Assembly (NCBI GenBank): GCA_050739575.1
Contig: JBOIBN010000001.1
Location: 35,043-99,042 of the forward strand
Direction: 5' to 3'
Source: JBOIBN01 sp050739575
Lineage (GTDB): Bacteria; Pseudomonadota; Gammaproteobacteria; JAKDMP01
Length of the DNA: 64,000 nucleotides
Position 1 is the first letter of the stretch. Each line of letters opens with the position of its first letter. The notes under the pieces were generated by a model that saw only the letters and a list, made by a program, of their open reading frames with translations, did not search any database and was not told the origin of the DNA. The position numbers were made by a program, and so were the translations under genes. Of the stretch, positions 45,033-53,980 are shown in pieces.

Positions 45033-45106
45033 TGGCTGGGGGACTAGGATTCGAACCTAGGTTGGCGGAGTCAGAGTCCGCAGTCCTACCGCTAGACGAT
45101 CCCCCA
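45033..45106 (-). tRNA. tRNA-Gln (CTG)
   Basis: On the minus strand: acceptor TGGGGGA/TCCCCCA, discriminator G and encoded CCA. D-arm TCGTCTAGCGGTAGGAC, anticodon stem GCGGA/TCCGC with loop CTCTGAC (anticodon CTG), T-arm CCTAGGTTCGAATCCTAG. 74 nucleotides with CCA, 33 bases downstream of rpsI in the same direction, so probably part of that transcript. Confidence 0.95.
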
Positions 45107-45139
45107 GTTGCGGCCGCCGACCGGGAACCGATGCGCCGA

Positions 45140-45535
45140 TCAGCGCTTGCTGTACTGGGGCGCGCGCCGGGCCTTGTGCAGCCCGACCTTTTTGCGCTCC
45201 ACCGCACGGGCGTCGCGGGTCATGAATCCGGCCTTGCGCAGCGGAGCCTTCAGGGTCTCGTCGTATTCGACCAGGGCGCGGGCTATGCCGTGGCGGATGG
45301 CGCCGGCCTGACCGGTCGTTCCGCCGCCGCTGACCGTGGCATAAACGTCGAGGCGTTCCGCGGAACCGCTCTCATTCAAAGGTTGGCGCACGATCATGCA
45401 GGAGGTCTCGCGTCCGAAGTATTCTTCGAGCGGACGCCGGTTGACGAAGATTTGCCCTCTGCCCGAACGCAGAAAAACCCGCGCCGCCGCGGTCTTGCGA
45501 CGGCCGGTACCGTAGTCTTGTTCGCCGAGTGCCAT
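45140..45535 (-). CDS. rpsI: 30S ribosomal protein S9
   Basis: 131 residues. Seen: YGTGRRKTAAARVFLRSGRG, INRRPLEEYF-like FVNRRPLEEYFGRE, GGGTTGQAGAIRHGIARAL, and the C-terminal tail VGLHKARRAPQYSKR whose final Lys-Arg reaches the P site. 12 bases after rplM, the normal order. Confidence 0.97.
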   Translation of the reverse strand: MALGEQDYGTGRRKTAAARVFLRSGRGQIFVNRRPLEEYFGRETSCMIVRQPLNESGSAERLDVYATVSGGGTTGQAGAIRHGIARALVEYDETLKAPLRKAGFMTRDARAVERKKVGLHKARRAPQYSKR

Positions 45536-45547
45536 GGCGGAATATCC

Positions 45548-45976
45548 TTAAAGCTTGAGTTCTTCGGGTTTCTGGGAGGCATGCGGGTGTTCACCGCCCG
45601 CATACACCTTGAGCTTGCGGTACATCGCGCGCCCCAGCGGATTCTTCGGCAGCATGCCCCGCACCGCCTGTTCTATCACCCGGCGCGCATCCTTCTCGAT
45701 CTGCTTTTCGAAGCTCGTCGCCTTCATGTTGCCAATGTAGCCGGTATGCCGATAATAGATTTTCTGCTTGCGCTTGCGCCCGGTCACGCGGACCTTCTCC
45801 GCGTTGACCACGACGATGTGATCGCCCGTATCCACGTGCGTCGTGTATTCCGGCTTGTGCTTGCCCTTCAGCCGGTGCGCAATCTCCGAGGCCAGACGAC
45901 CTAGTACCTGCCCGTCGGCATTCACGACGTACCAACCGCGGCGCACGGTTTCCGGCTTGGCCGATAGGGTTTTCAT
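45548..45976 (-). CDS. rplM: 50S ribosomal protein L13
   Basis: 142 residues. Seen: KPETVRRGWYVVNADGQVLG, RLASEIAHRLKGKHKPEYTT, DTGDHIVVVNAEKVRVTG, KKIYYRHTGYIGNMK-like KIYYRHTGYIGNMKATSF, AVRGMLPKNPLGRAMYRKLK and YAGGEHPHASQKPE. Early 50S assembly protein. Starts the rplM-rpsI transcript. Confidence 0.97.
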   Translation of the reverse strand: MKTLSAKPETVRRGWYVVNADGQVLGRLASEIAHRLKGKHKPEYTTHVDTGDHIVVVNAEKVRVTGRKRKQKIYYRHTGYIGNMKATSFEKQIEKDARRVIEQAVRGMLPKNPLGRAMYRKLKVYAGGEHPHASQKPEELKL

Positions 45977-46064
45977 TGCAGAGCCTAGTGCCTCCAGTAC
46001 AGCCGTATAGGATACCGGAGCTTCGGTCCTTCCCGCAAGGGCAAGGCCAGCAAGAATGGGAGGA

Positions 46065-46379
46065 TTAGCCGGGAAGGCGCAGGCGCTCGACGAGGCGGCC
46101 GGCGACGAGGTGCTCGTCTATGATTTCATCAATATCGTCGGCGTCGTCGTATGTGTACCAAACCCCCTCGGGGTAGACCACGGCCACCGGACCCTCGGCG
46201 CAGCGGTCGAGACAGCCGCTCTTGTTGACGCGCATTTGCCCCGGACCCGCGAGACCGAGCGCCTTCAATCGGCGCTTGGCGTGCTCGCGCATGGCCTCCG
46301 CGTTGTGCTGGGCGCAACATTGCGAGCCGTCGTCGCGCCGATTGACGCACATAAACAGATGCCGGCGGTAATAGCCCAT
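46065..46379 (-). CDS. Thioredoxin-like [2Fe-2S] ferredoxin-domain protein
   Basis: 104 residues from ATG 46379, which overlaps the upstream stop as TGATG. Seen: LFMCVNRRDDGSQCCAQHNA with Cys ligands, GQMRVNKSGCLDRCAEGPVA and YPEGVWYTYDDADDIDEII. The four Cys pattern C-x(>10)-C...C-x3-C is that of thioredoxin-fold 2Fe-2S proteins. Electron partner unknown; widespread in beta/gammaproteobacteria. Confidence 0.85.
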   Translation of the reverse strand: MGYYRRHLFMCVNRRDDGSQCCAQHNAEAMREHAKRRLKALGLAGPGQMRVNKSGCLDRCAEGPVAVVYPEGVWYTYDDADDIDEIIDEHLVAGRLVERLRLPG

Positions 46380-47161
46380 CACGGACTGGCGAAGATCGAA
46401 CTGCCAAAAGCGTACTGAATCGAAACCGAGGTGAAACTAGTCGTCTGGGGACCCATAAACACGTTCGAATTGTGCTGGATATTGTAGGCCAGCACGAAGG
46501 CGAGGTTGCCGATGAGCTGCGCCTTGACATTGGCCTGAAACTGTGAATAAAGATTGAAGTTGCTCTTCTCGAGCGTCACATTCTCGCCGACCGAACCGGT
46601 GCTGCTGAATTGCCAAGAGTATTCCTCGACGCCTCGGATCACCCCTGAGCGCTGGCTACCGTCGCCGATCTGCTCGGCCTGGGTCGCACCGACGCCAGCT
46701 TCCAGCTTCAAAGTCTGGGTTTTCGTGTTTATCAGGCTATAGCCATAACCGGCAACTTCCGAACCCTGGTAGCGATAGCCGCTGAAGCGGTCGTGGATGT
46801 AGCCGAGATAACCGAAAACGTAGCTACGCGGGCTCAGAAGCAGATTGGATTGCCAGGCGCCGAAATACTGTTCGGCCGTCGTGTTGTCGTTGGTGCTCGC
46901 CGAGATCGCGCGCAAATCGAGCATATGCTGCCAATTCTCGCTGTTGTAGCCAAGTTTCAGCTCGGTGTTCAGGCTGGTCGTCGTATCCGCGCTGTGCGTG
47001 GCGAGATATCCGAGCGAGAAGTTGCCGCCGAAGCCCATGACCTTCGGCGGTTCCCCGGGATTCTGGATCAGCGTGTTATCGGCAAGGTTTGCGAGTCCGC
47101 CCGGTCCCAAGGAAATCCCGGAGGTGAGCAGACTCGTTGCAAGTGCGGCGGCGGCAATCAT
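46379..47161 (-). CDS. Outer-membrane DUF481-family beta-barrel protein
   Basis: From ATG 47161, 260 residues (an ATG at 47212 is open but would run into the divergent gene). The N-terminus MIAAAALATSLLTSGISLGP is a likely signal with few charges. The rest has alternating strands typical of a small barrel: FSLGYLATHSADTTTSLNTE, YGAWQSNLLLSPRS-like FGAWQSNLLLSPRSYVFGYL, LKLEAGVGATQAEQ, ending in SIQYAFGSSIFASP. Matches the YdiY/salt-induced outer membrane group. Confidence 0.75.
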   Translation of the reverse strand: MIAAAALATSLLTSGISLGPGGLANLADNTLIQNPGEPPKVMGFGGNFSLGYLATHSADTTTSLNTELKLGYNSENWQHMLDLRAISASTNDNTTAEQYFGAWQSNLLLSPRSYVFGYLGYIHDRFSGYRYQGSEVAGYGYSLINTKTQTLKLEAGVGATQAEQIGDGSQRSGVIRGVEEYSWQFSSTGSVGENVTLEKSNFNLYSQFQANVKAQLIGNLAFVLAYNIQHNSNVFMGPQTTSFTSVSIQYAFGSSIFASP

Positions 47162-47206
47162 GAATGGATGTCTCAGCGGACCTGAAATGACGCTTATGAT
47201 AACAAT

Positions 47207-48412
47207 ATGCATGAAATCGAATCAGCCATGCGCCGTGCACTTATAACCGACGCCGAGCGCTGTGTGAAGTGCGCGTTGTGCCTGCCGCATTGCCCGACAT
47301 ACGGACTCAAGCACGAGGAGGGCGACTCCCCGCGCGGCAGAATTGCACTTATCCAAGCACTCGCCGAAAATTCACTCGCCCCCACCCCAGCGACGTTGCA
47401 ACATCTGGATGGTTGCCTCACGTGCCGCGCCTGCGAGGCGGTATGTCCGGCGGACGTGCCCTATGGACGCTTGATCGACGGCGCCCGCGCCGACCTCGCG
47501 GCGCTCGGGAAACCGTCGTGGTTCACGCGTCTCGTCATGCATGCGGCACGTCACCCCGGCCTGATCACCCGCGTTGTGCCACGGCTGCATTGGGCGGCCC
47601 GTCTCCCGTTGCCGAGCGCCCTAGCACGGCTGCGTCCCTACTTACAGTCCCTGCACGCCCTGCCGCCGCTCGCGCGCGGCCCGGCGGACGGAGAACCCGT
47701 CGCGCTTTTTCTCGGCTGCATCGCCCGCGCACTCGACACCGAGGCCCTCGGCGCAAGCGCCGAACTTCTCGCCGCGGCCGGTTACCGCGTCGAAACGCCG
47801 CCCGGGCAAACCTGCTGCGGCGCACTCGCGCTGCATAGCGGCGACCGCGTGACGGCGCACCAACTTGCGGCACGCAATTTAGTCGCATTCGAGGATCAAC
47901 CGATGATCGTCGCGGCCGCCACCGGTTGCACTGCTCAGTTCGCGGAATACGGTGCGCTGCTGGAACAAGACGACGGATTTTCGCGCCGCGTTCACGACGT
48001 GACCGATCTCCTTGCACGGGCGCTCGAAGAGGGCCGGCTCTCCTTGCGGCAAAGTGAACGCACGCGGGTCGCCCTGCACACGCCCTGCACCCTGCGCAAC
48101 GTGCTGCGTTCCGATGCCGGTCGACGTTGCCTCGCGGCACTCACCAATGTGGACATCGTCGAGCTTCCGCCCGGCTGCTGCGGCGCCGCGGGGAGCTACT
48201 TCCTCGATCGTCCGCAGGATTCCGAGGCATTGCGCATACCGCTGCTCGGTGCCATCCGCGACGCGCGGGCGGACTGCGTGGTCACGGCGAACGTCGGCTG
48301 CCGGCTGCACCTCGCGGCCGGTCTCGCCGGGGATCCGTCGGCCCCAAAAGTGCTGCACATCGCGAGTTTCCTCGCCCGGCGCCTCCTCGCGAACGCTAGA
48401 ATTCCCTCGTGA
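47207..48412 (+). CDS. glcF: Glycolate oxidase iron-sulfur subunit-like (GlcF/CCG) protein
   Basis: 401 residues. Two 4Fe-4S sites at the N-terminus: CVKCALCLPHCPTYG and CLTCRACEAVCPADVPYG. Two cysteine-rich CCG domains follow: QTCCGALALHSGD and PPGCCGAAGSYFLDRP. This is the GlcF/heterodisulfide-reductase D type electron-transfer subunit. glcD and glcE are not visible. Start ATG 47207 has no clear SD; ATG 47228 is an alternative. It overlaps coq7 by four bases. Confidence 0.8.
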   Translation: MHEIESAMRRALITDAERCVKCALCLPHCPTYGLKHEEGDSPRGRIALIQALAENSLAPTPATLQHLDGCLTCRACEAVCPADVPYGRLIDGARADLAALGKPSWFTRLVMHAARHPGLITRVVPRLHWAARLPLPSALARLRPYLQSLHALPPLARGPADGEPVALFLGCIARALDTEALGASAELLAAAGYRVETPPGQTCCGALALHSGDRVTAHQLAARNLVAFEDQPMIVAAATGCTAQFAEYGALLEQDDGFSRRVHDVTDLLARALEEGRLSLRQSERTRVALHTPCTLRNVLRSDAGRRCLAALTNVDIVELPPGCCGAAGSYFLDRPQDSEALRIPLLGAIRDARADCVVTANVGCRLHLAAGLAGDPSAPKVLHIASFLARRLLANARIPS

Positions 48413-49056
48413 ACCGACGTCCGCTGACCCCGCCCGAAAGAATACTGATCGGAGTCGACCGCGTGCTCCGAACGCTCTACGGGACGCCCCGGGGAACCGG
48501 CCGGCCGAATCCCGCCTTGGCCGAAAAGAGCAGGCCACCGCAGGAGACGGCGGCGCAGCAGCGTATCGGACGCCTGATGCGAGTCAACTTGGCGGGCGAG
48601 GTCGCCGCCCAGGCGCTCTACCACGGGCAAAGCATCACCGCACGCAAGGCCGACGTGGCCGAACGTCTGCATCGTGCAGCCGACGAGGAGAACGATCATC
48701 TCATCTGGTGCCGCGAGCGGCTTGCAGTACTCGACACGCGCCCCAGTCTGCTGAATCCGTTCTGGTACGCCGGCTCGTTTGCGATCGGCGCATTAGCAGG
48801 GCTGATCGGGGACGCCGAAAGCCTCGGTTTTCTGGAGGAAACCGAACGCCAGGTGGTTGAGCATCTCTCTCGGCACTTGAAGCACGTCCCGGCCGAGGAC
48901 ACGGCGAGCCGCGCATTGCTCGCGCGAATGCGCGAGGATGAGGCCCGTCACGGTCTCAACGCACACGCGGCGGGCGCCAAGCGACCGCCTACGGCCGTGC
49001 GGCTCGGCATGAAGTTCGCCTCCCGGGTGATGACAGGGACTGCGTACTGGATTTGA
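48409..49056 (+). CDS. coq7: 2-polyprenyl-3-methyl-6-methoxy-1,4-benzoquinone hydroxylase
   Basis: 215 residues from GTG 48409. A di-iron ferritin-like hydroxylase of ubiquinone synthesis. Seen: MRVNLAGEVAAQALYHGQ (first Glu), AADEENDHLIWCRERL (Glu-x-x-His), LLNPFWYAGSFAIGALAGLI, FLEETERQVVEHLSRHL and MREDEARHGLNAHAAGAK (second Glu-x-x-His). The Coq7 form replaces UbiF in many beta- and gammaproteobacteria. Confidence 0.92.
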   Translation: MNRRPLTPPERILIGVDRVLRTLYGTPRGTGRPNPALAEKSRPPQETAAQQRIGRLMRVNLAGEVAAQALYHGQSITARKADVAERLHRAADEENDHLIWCRERLAVLDTRPSLLNPFWYAGSFAIGALAGLIGDAESLGFLEETERQVVEHLSRHLKHVPAEDTASRALLARMREDEARHGLNAHAAGAKRPPTAVRLGMKFASRVMTGTAYWI

Positions 49057-49080
49057 CGACCTGAAGCGTCGACTACCGCC

Positions 49081-49785
49081 TCAACCTTCCGAGGCTGCGG
49101 CCAATTCCGTACGCATGCGCTTGATCGTCGCAGCATAATCGCCGCTCTTGAAGATCGCCGAGCCGCTGATGAACGTGTCGGCACCCGCGCGCGCGACAGC
49201 GCCGATGTTTTCCGCATCCACTCCACCGTCCACGGCAAGGCGTATCTCGCGGCCGCTCTCGTCGATCAGGCGGCGCACGTCGGCGATTTTGCGCAGACTC
49301 TCGGCGATGAACTTCTGCCCGCCGAAGCCGGGATTGACCGACATGATGAGCACCCAGTCGAGTCGCCACAACTCGTAGCGCAGAAGTTCCACCGGCGTCG
49401 CCGGATTGAGCACGAGACCCGCCTTCGCGCCGCCGTTCTGGATGCGCTGAAGACTGCGGTCCACGTGTTCGGTCGCCTCAGGATGAATCAGGATGGCCGC
49501 CGCGCCTGCTTCGAGAAAGTCCCCGATCAAACGATCGGTCGGCGTCACCATCAGGTGCGCATCGATGGGCGCCTCGATACCGTAATCGCGCAGCGCCTTC
49601 AATACCGGTGCGCCGAAGGTGAGATTCGGAACGTAGTGGTTATCCATCACGTCGAAGTGAACGCGGTCTCCGCCTGCCGCAACCACATTCGCGGCCTCTT
49701 TGCCCAAACTGGCGAGATCCGCCGATAATACCGAGGGGCTGATCCAGTATTCGCGCACATAGCGCTCCGCCCGGAAGAGATGCAC
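49081..49785 (-). CDS. rpe: Ribulose-phosphate 3-epimerase
   Basis: 234 residues. TIM barrel: ISPSVLSADLASLGKEAANV, VHFDVMDNHYVPNLTFGAPV, PIDAHLMV, MSVNPGFGGQKFI and AVDGGVDAENIGAVARAGAD. Interconverts ribulose-5-P and xylulose-5-P. The first 13 residues (MHLFRAERYVREY) precede the family's usual start; a shorter start cannot be chosen with certainty. Convergent with coq7 and divergent from typA. Confidence 0.95.
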   Translation of the reverse strand: MHLFRAERYVREYWISPSVLSADLASLGKEAANVVAAGGDRVHFDVMDNHYVPNLTFGAPVLKALRDYGIEAPIDAHLMVTPTDRLIGDFLEAGAAAILIHPEATEHVDRSLQRIQNGGAKAGLVLNPATPVELLRYELWRLDWVLIMSVNPGFGGQKFIAESLRKIADVRRLIDESGREIRLAVDGGVDAENIGAVARAGADTFISGSAIFKSGDYAATIKRMRTELAAASEG

Positions 49786-49867
49786 AGTTTACGGGACTCG
49801 CTCTGGCGAGACTGGCCCGACACACGCGCGCGGCTTCGCTTCATCCGGGTAATGACCCCATTGCAGC

Positions 49868-49897
49868 CCGATCAGGATCGGTTGCCGCAAGTATAAT
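49868..49897 (+). promoter_or_regulatory. typA promoter region: TATAAT and upstream dyad
   Basis: TATAAT at 49892-49897 is a perfect -10, 36 bases before the typA ATG. The perfect dyad CCGATC-AG-GATCGG (49868-49881) covers where a -35 would be; no good -35 hexamer is seen. This suggests a protein site overlapping the core promoter, either activator or repressor. Confidence 0.45.
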
Positions 49898-49932
49898 AAT
49901 AGGTTGCTTGCCGCCTTTTGCCGCCCGCTCCC

Positions 49933-51750
49933 ATGACAAACGCCATCCGCAACATCGCCATCATCGCCCACGTGGATCACGGCAAGACCACGCTGGTGGA
50001 CCGGCTGCTCCAGCAGTCCGGGAGCTTCGCGGCGCGCGCGGAACCCGTCGAGCGGATCATGGACTCCAACGTGCTGGAGCGCGAGCGCGGCATCACCATC
50101 CTCGCCAAGAATACGGCGATCGACTGGCGCGGCTGCCACATCAACATCGTGGACACGCCGGGGCATGCGGACTTCGGCGGCGAGGTCGAGCGCGTGCTCA
50201 GCATGGTGGATTCGGTGCTACTGCTGGTGGATGCCGTGGACGGGCCCATGCCGCAAACACGCTTCGTCACCCAAAAAGCGCTCGCCCGCGGACTGCATCC
50301 CATCGTCGTCATCAACAAGATAGATCGTCCCGGCGCACGTCCGCACTGGGTACTCGACCGCACCTTCGATCTGTTCGATCGGCTGGGCGCAACCGAGGCG
50401 CAACTGGATTTTCCGGTCCTTTACACCTCCGCGCTCAAAGGTTATGCCGGCACCGACGCGGACGCGCCGGCCGCCGATATGACGCCGCTCTTCGAGGCTA
50501 TCGTGAAACACGTGCCGGCGCCCGCGGTGGATCCTGACGGGCCATTGCAACTTCAGGTGAGCGCGCTCGACTATTCGAGCTACGTCGGCGTGATCGGCAT
50601 CGGGCGCATCGCGCGCGGCGTGCTCACCGCCAACATGCCGGTCACGGTCGTGAATCGCCACGGCGAGCGGCGCAACGGCCGCGTGCTGCAGGTGCTCGGC
50701 TTCCACGGATTGGAGCGCGTGGAAGTGGACTCCGCCGAAGCCGGCGACATCGTCGCCTTTACCGGTCTCTCGCCGCTCAACATCTCCGATACGCTGTGCG
50801 CGCCGGGCAAGGTCGAGGCGCTTCCCGCGCTCAGCGTGGACGAACCCACCGTAAGCATGACCTTTCAGGTCAACGATTCTCCCTTCGCCGGGCGCGACGG
50901 GAAATACGTTACCAGCCGGCGGCTGCGCGAACGGCTTGAGCGCGAACTCATCCACAACGTCGCACTGCAAGTCGAAGATACCGAGGATCCCGACCGCCTG
51001 AAGGTTTCCGGACGCGGCGAACTGCATCTTGCGATACTCATCGAGAACATGCGCCGCGAAGGCTACGAACTCGGCGTCTCGCGTCCGGAAGTCATCGTGC
51101 ACGAAGTGAACGGCGAACGCCACGAACCTTTCGAACAACTCGCGGTGGACGTGGAAGAAGTCCATCAGGGCGCGGTGATGCAGATCCTCGGCGAGCGGGG
51201 CGCCGACTTGCGCGACATGGTACCCGACGGGCGCGGACGCGTGCGCCTGGACTACATCGTTCCGGCGCGCGGTCTGATCGGGCTGCGCACGCTGTTCCTG
51301 AGCGCGACACAGGGGACGGGGCTTCTGTATCACGTCTTCGATCACTACGGCCCGGTCAAGACCGGGCCGCTCGGCCAGCGCGTCAACGGCGTGCTGATCG
51401 CCAACGGCAACGGTCAGGCGATCGCTTATGCGCTGTTCAACCTCCAGGAGCGCGGAAGGCTGTTCGTCGGACCCGGCGATGCGGTGTACGAAGGCATGAT
51501 CGTCGGTGAACATACGCGCGCGAACGATCTCGTCGTCAATCCTCTCAAGGCCAAGCAGCTCACCAACATTCGCGCCGCTGGTTCGGACGAGAACGTCCTG
51601 CTCACGCCGCCCTCGCGGCTCACGCTGGAACAGGCGCTCGAATTCATCGACGACGACGAACTGGTCGAGGTCACACCGCACAACCTGCGCATGCGCAAAA
51701 AGTTGTTGCTGGAGAATCAGCGCAGACGCGCCGCCCGCGCCGTCGGCTAA
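49933..51750 (+). CDS. typA: Translational GTPase TypA/BipA
   Basis: 605 residues from ATG 49933. EF-G-like: G1 IIAHVDHGKTTLVDRLLQ, G2 around RGITILAKNTAI, G3 IVDTPGHADFGGEVER, G4 VVINKIDRPGA. Then domains II, III, V and a BipA-specific C-terminal domain with GLIGLRTLFLSATQGTGLLY, HTRANDLVVNPLKAKQLTN, RIRAAGSDENV-type (NIRAAGSDENVLLTPP) and LRMRKKLLLENQRR. Acts in ribosome assembly and stress growth. Confidence 0.96.
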   Translation: MTNAIRNIAIIAHVDHGKTTLVDRLLQQSGSFAARAEPVERIMDSNVLERERGITILAKNTAIDWRGCHINIVDTPGHADFGGEVERVLSMVDSVLLLVDAVDGPMPQTRFVTQKALARGLHPIVVINKIDRPGARPHWVLDRTFDLFDRLGATEAQLDFPVLYTSALKGYAGTDADAPAADMTPLFEAIVKHVPAPAVDPDGPLQLQVSALDYSSYVGVIGIGRIARGVLTANMPVTVVNRHGERRNGRVLQVLGFHGLERVEVDSAEAGDIVAFTGLSPLNISDTLCAPGKVEALPALSVDEPTVSMTFQVNDSPFAGRDGKYVTSRRLRERLERELIHNVALQVEDTEDPDRLKVSGRGELHLAILIENMRREGYELGVSRPEVIVHEVNGERHEPFEQLAVDVEEVHQGAVMQILGERGADLRDMVPDGRGRVRLDYIVPARGLIGLRTLFLSATQGTGLLYHVFDHYGPVKTGPLGQRVNGVLIANGNGQAIAYALFNLQERGRLFVGPGDAVYEGMIVGEHTRANDLVVNPLKAKQLTNIRAAGSDENVLLTPPSRLTLEQALEFIDDDELVEVTPHNLRMRKKLLLENQRRRAARAVG

Positions 51751-51796
51751 CGTCTCCAATAAGTCCGCAAATATCCCCTGACCCGTGAGCTTTGCG

Positions 51797-51826
51797 TGAC
51801 AAATTCCCACCGCTAGCGGCTATGCT
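51797..51826 (+). promoter_or_regulatory. Possible promoter of the DUF1223 gene
   Basis: TGACAA at 51797-51802 and TATGCT at 51821-51826 are 18 bases apart. The gene starts at 51869. Matches to consensus are moderate. Confidence 0.4.
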
Positions 51827-51868
51827 GTAGCCGTCGGTCGGGAACGATCGCCACGAAGATTCGAAACC

Positions 51869-52690
51869 ATGGATGTCGGAACGGCCGGGAAAATCGGTAG
51901 GGTCCTTCCCCTGTTGCTCATTTTGGGATGGGCCGGGGCCCGCACGGCACAAGCCGCGCAGCCGGTGCTGGTCGAGCTTTTCACTTCCGAGGGTTGTTCA
52001 TCGTGTCCGCCGGCCGATGCCTTGCTGCGTCGCCTGATTGCTTCCCAGCCCATCGCGGGGGTCCAGATTATCGGGCTCGAAGAACACGTGGATTACTGGA
52101 ACGGACTCGGCTGGGCCGATCCATTCTCATCGCGACAGTTCACCCGCCGCCAGTACCAGTTTGCGTCGGCCTTGCACGAAAGCGCAGCGTACACGCCACA
52201 GATGGTGGTAGACGGACGGGTAGGTTTTGTCGGCAGCGATGCCAAGCGCGCTTTGTCCGCGATTGCCTCGGCACGCGACATACAGTTTGCAACCATTTCG
52301 CTTACCCGTGCGTATATAAAGCCGGGCGAAGTGAGAATGCGAATCGAGATGAAACGGCTTCCACCTAGCGCCTCCGACAGTCTTGCCGGGATCTGGTTGG
52401 CGGTCACCGAAGATCATCTTGCCAGCCAAATCACCGCCGGCGAGAACAACGGACGGCGACTGGTGCACGACGCCGTCGTACGGCGCCTTGAACTTATCGG
52501 CCGCATCGCCATAAACACCGGCACTTCGTTCACCGCCGCCCCGGTAATAGCGATAGCGCCCGGCTGGCGCAAGGACAACCTGAATGCGGTAGTTTTTGTG
52601 CAGGGCGCAACGAGTCGTCATATCCTTGGCGTCGCCAGCGTGACGCTGGGGCCATCGAAGAGTTCCGATCCATCACGAGGTGTCGAATGA
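51869..52690 (+). CDS. Exported DUF1223 protein (thioredoxin-like)
   Basis: 273 residues. Signal peptide: GRVLPLLLILGWAGARTAQA, cleavage near AQA-A. Then VLVELFTSEGCSSCPPADAL with a CxxC (CSSC) at the usual thioredoxin position, VIGLEEHVDYWN-type IIGLEEHVDYWNGLGWADPF, YTPQMVVDGRVGFVGSD (cis-Pro). DUF1223 proteins are secreted; reaction not established. Overlaps the next gene by four bases, another thioredoxin-fold protein. Confidence 0.85.
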   Translation: MDVGTAGKIGRVLPLLLILGWAGARTAQAAQPVLVELFTSEGCSSCPPADALLRRLIASQPIAGVQIIGLEEHVDYWNGLGWADPFSSRQFTRRQYQFASALHESAAYTPQMVVDGRVGFVGSDAKRALSAIASARDIQFATISLTRAYIKPGEVRMRIEMKRLPPSASDSLAGIWLAVTEDHLASQITAGENNGRRLVHDAVVRRLELIGRIAINTGTSFTAAPVIAIAPGWRKDNLNAVVFVQGATSRHILGVASVTLGPSKSSDPSRGVE

Positions 52691-53898
52691 AACGTATAGG
52701 GATAATCACGGTCGTAGTTTTGGCCTGCGTCGTCGCCGTTGGCGCCGTCGCCTACGTAAAGGTGCCGGTTGTGCGCTATGTCCTGATGCCGATCACGGGA
52801 AGTACGCCGGCGCCGCAGAGTCTGCTGCCCACGGGCAACACGCAGACCACGGCCAGTGCGGCCGCAAGCGCCGCCCGGCCGCAACGCATTTTCTCCAACC
52901 AGACGCACACGGTGGCAAGCATCGCCGAGGTGCCCGCCGAGGGCGGCTGGATCAACTCAAAGCCGGTCGATCTCAAGCAACTGGAAAAGGAAGGCAACGT
53001 CATCCTGGTGGATTTCTGGACCTACACCTGCATCAACTGCATCCGCGCCAATCCCTTCGACGAGGTGTATTGGCAGCGCTACAAGGATCACGGTCTGGTC
53101 ATCATCGGAGTAGCAAGTCCGGAGTTTGCCATCGAGGGCGTCCCCAAGAACGTGCTGATCGGCGTCGAGCAGGAAGGGCTCACCTATCCCATCCTGATGG
53201 ATGCCGATATGAAAATCTGGGATAATTTCGGCAATCACTTCTGGCCCGGTAAGTACCTGATTAACCCGCAAGGCCAGATCGTGTATCACAAGTTCGGCGA
53301 AGGTGGCTATGAGGAAGAGGAAAGCGTCATCCGCAAGGAACTCGTCAAGGCGGGTCATACCGATCTGCCGCCGGATCGCCCGCTCGACCCCAAGCTCGAC
53401 CTGATCCCGGCCAATCGTAACCAAACCGAAGAGCTGTATGCGGGCCCTGGGTTCCTGCGCCAACCACTAGGCAACACCCAGCAACCGCAGGCGGGCAAGA
53501 CGACCGACTTCAAGCTGCCCGCGACACTCGGCGAGGACCGCATCTATCTGGGCGGCGAATGGAAAGGCGCCAACGATTATGACGAAAGCGCAGGTCAAGG
53601 CGTCATCGGCCTCAACTACATCGCGCAGGCGCCCTACGTGGTGCTCGATACCGCCGGCGGGTCGAAAAAGGTCGAGGTCACGCTCGACGGCAAGCCGCTG
53701 CCCCCGGAGTTTCGCGGCACCGACATCACGGTCACGGACGGCAAGACCTGGATGAACGTGACCGAGCCGCGCCTGTACTGGCCGATCGCCAACCGTGCGC
53801 CCTACGGCCGACACACGATCCGCTTTATGGTGCCGGCGGGCGTTCGTCTGTACTCGTTCACTTTCGGCACCTACCTGCCGCCGGGCAGCAGCGGCTGA
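52687..53898 (+). CDS. Membrane-anchored thioredoxin-like protein with DipZ-type C-terminal domain
   Basis: 403 residues. N-terminal membrane anchor (IITVVVLACVVAVGAVAYV). Linker to about 80, then TlpA/redoxin domain: VNILVDFWTYTCINCIRANP-type (ILVDFWTYTCINCIRANPFD) with CxxC CINC, VIIGVASPEFA, LTYPILMDADMKIWDNFGNH, WPGKYLINPQGQIVYHKFGE. Then a beta-sandwich of about 140 residues with IYLGGEWKGANDYDES, the C-terminal domain of DipZ. The DsbD-like membrane domain of true DipZ is absent here. Redox partner of the DUF1223 protein is plausible. Confidence 0.85.
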   Translation: MKRIGIITVVVLACVVAVGAVAYVKVPVVRYVLMPITGSTPAPQSLLPTGNTQTTASAAASAARPQRIFSNQTHTVASIAEVPAEGGWINSKPVDLKQLEKEGNVILVDFWTYTCINCIRANPFDEVYWQRYKDHGLVIIGVASPEFAIEGVPKNVLIGVEQEGLTYPILMDADMKIWDNFGNHFWPGKYLINPQGQIVYHKFGEGGYEEEESVIRKELVKAGHTDLPPDRPLDPKLDLIPANRNQTEELYAGPGFLRQPLGNTQQPQAGKTTDFKLPATLGEDRIYLGGEWKGANDYDESAGQGVIGLNYIAQAPYVVLDTAGGSKKVEVTLDGKPLPPEFRGTDITVTDGKTWMNVTEPRLYWPIANRAPYGRHTIRFMVPAGVRLYSFTFGTYLPPGSSG

Positions 53899-53980
53899 GG
53901 TAAGGACGACGCGGCGCGAAGCATGAACGTCGCCATGCGCTTCAGCACGACATGCCCTACGCCTCCGAAGCAAACATCAC

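Noticed and set aside
50218..51810. 530-residue minus-strand frame opposite typA
   Set aside because: No domain, and typA carries all G motifs in the other direction.
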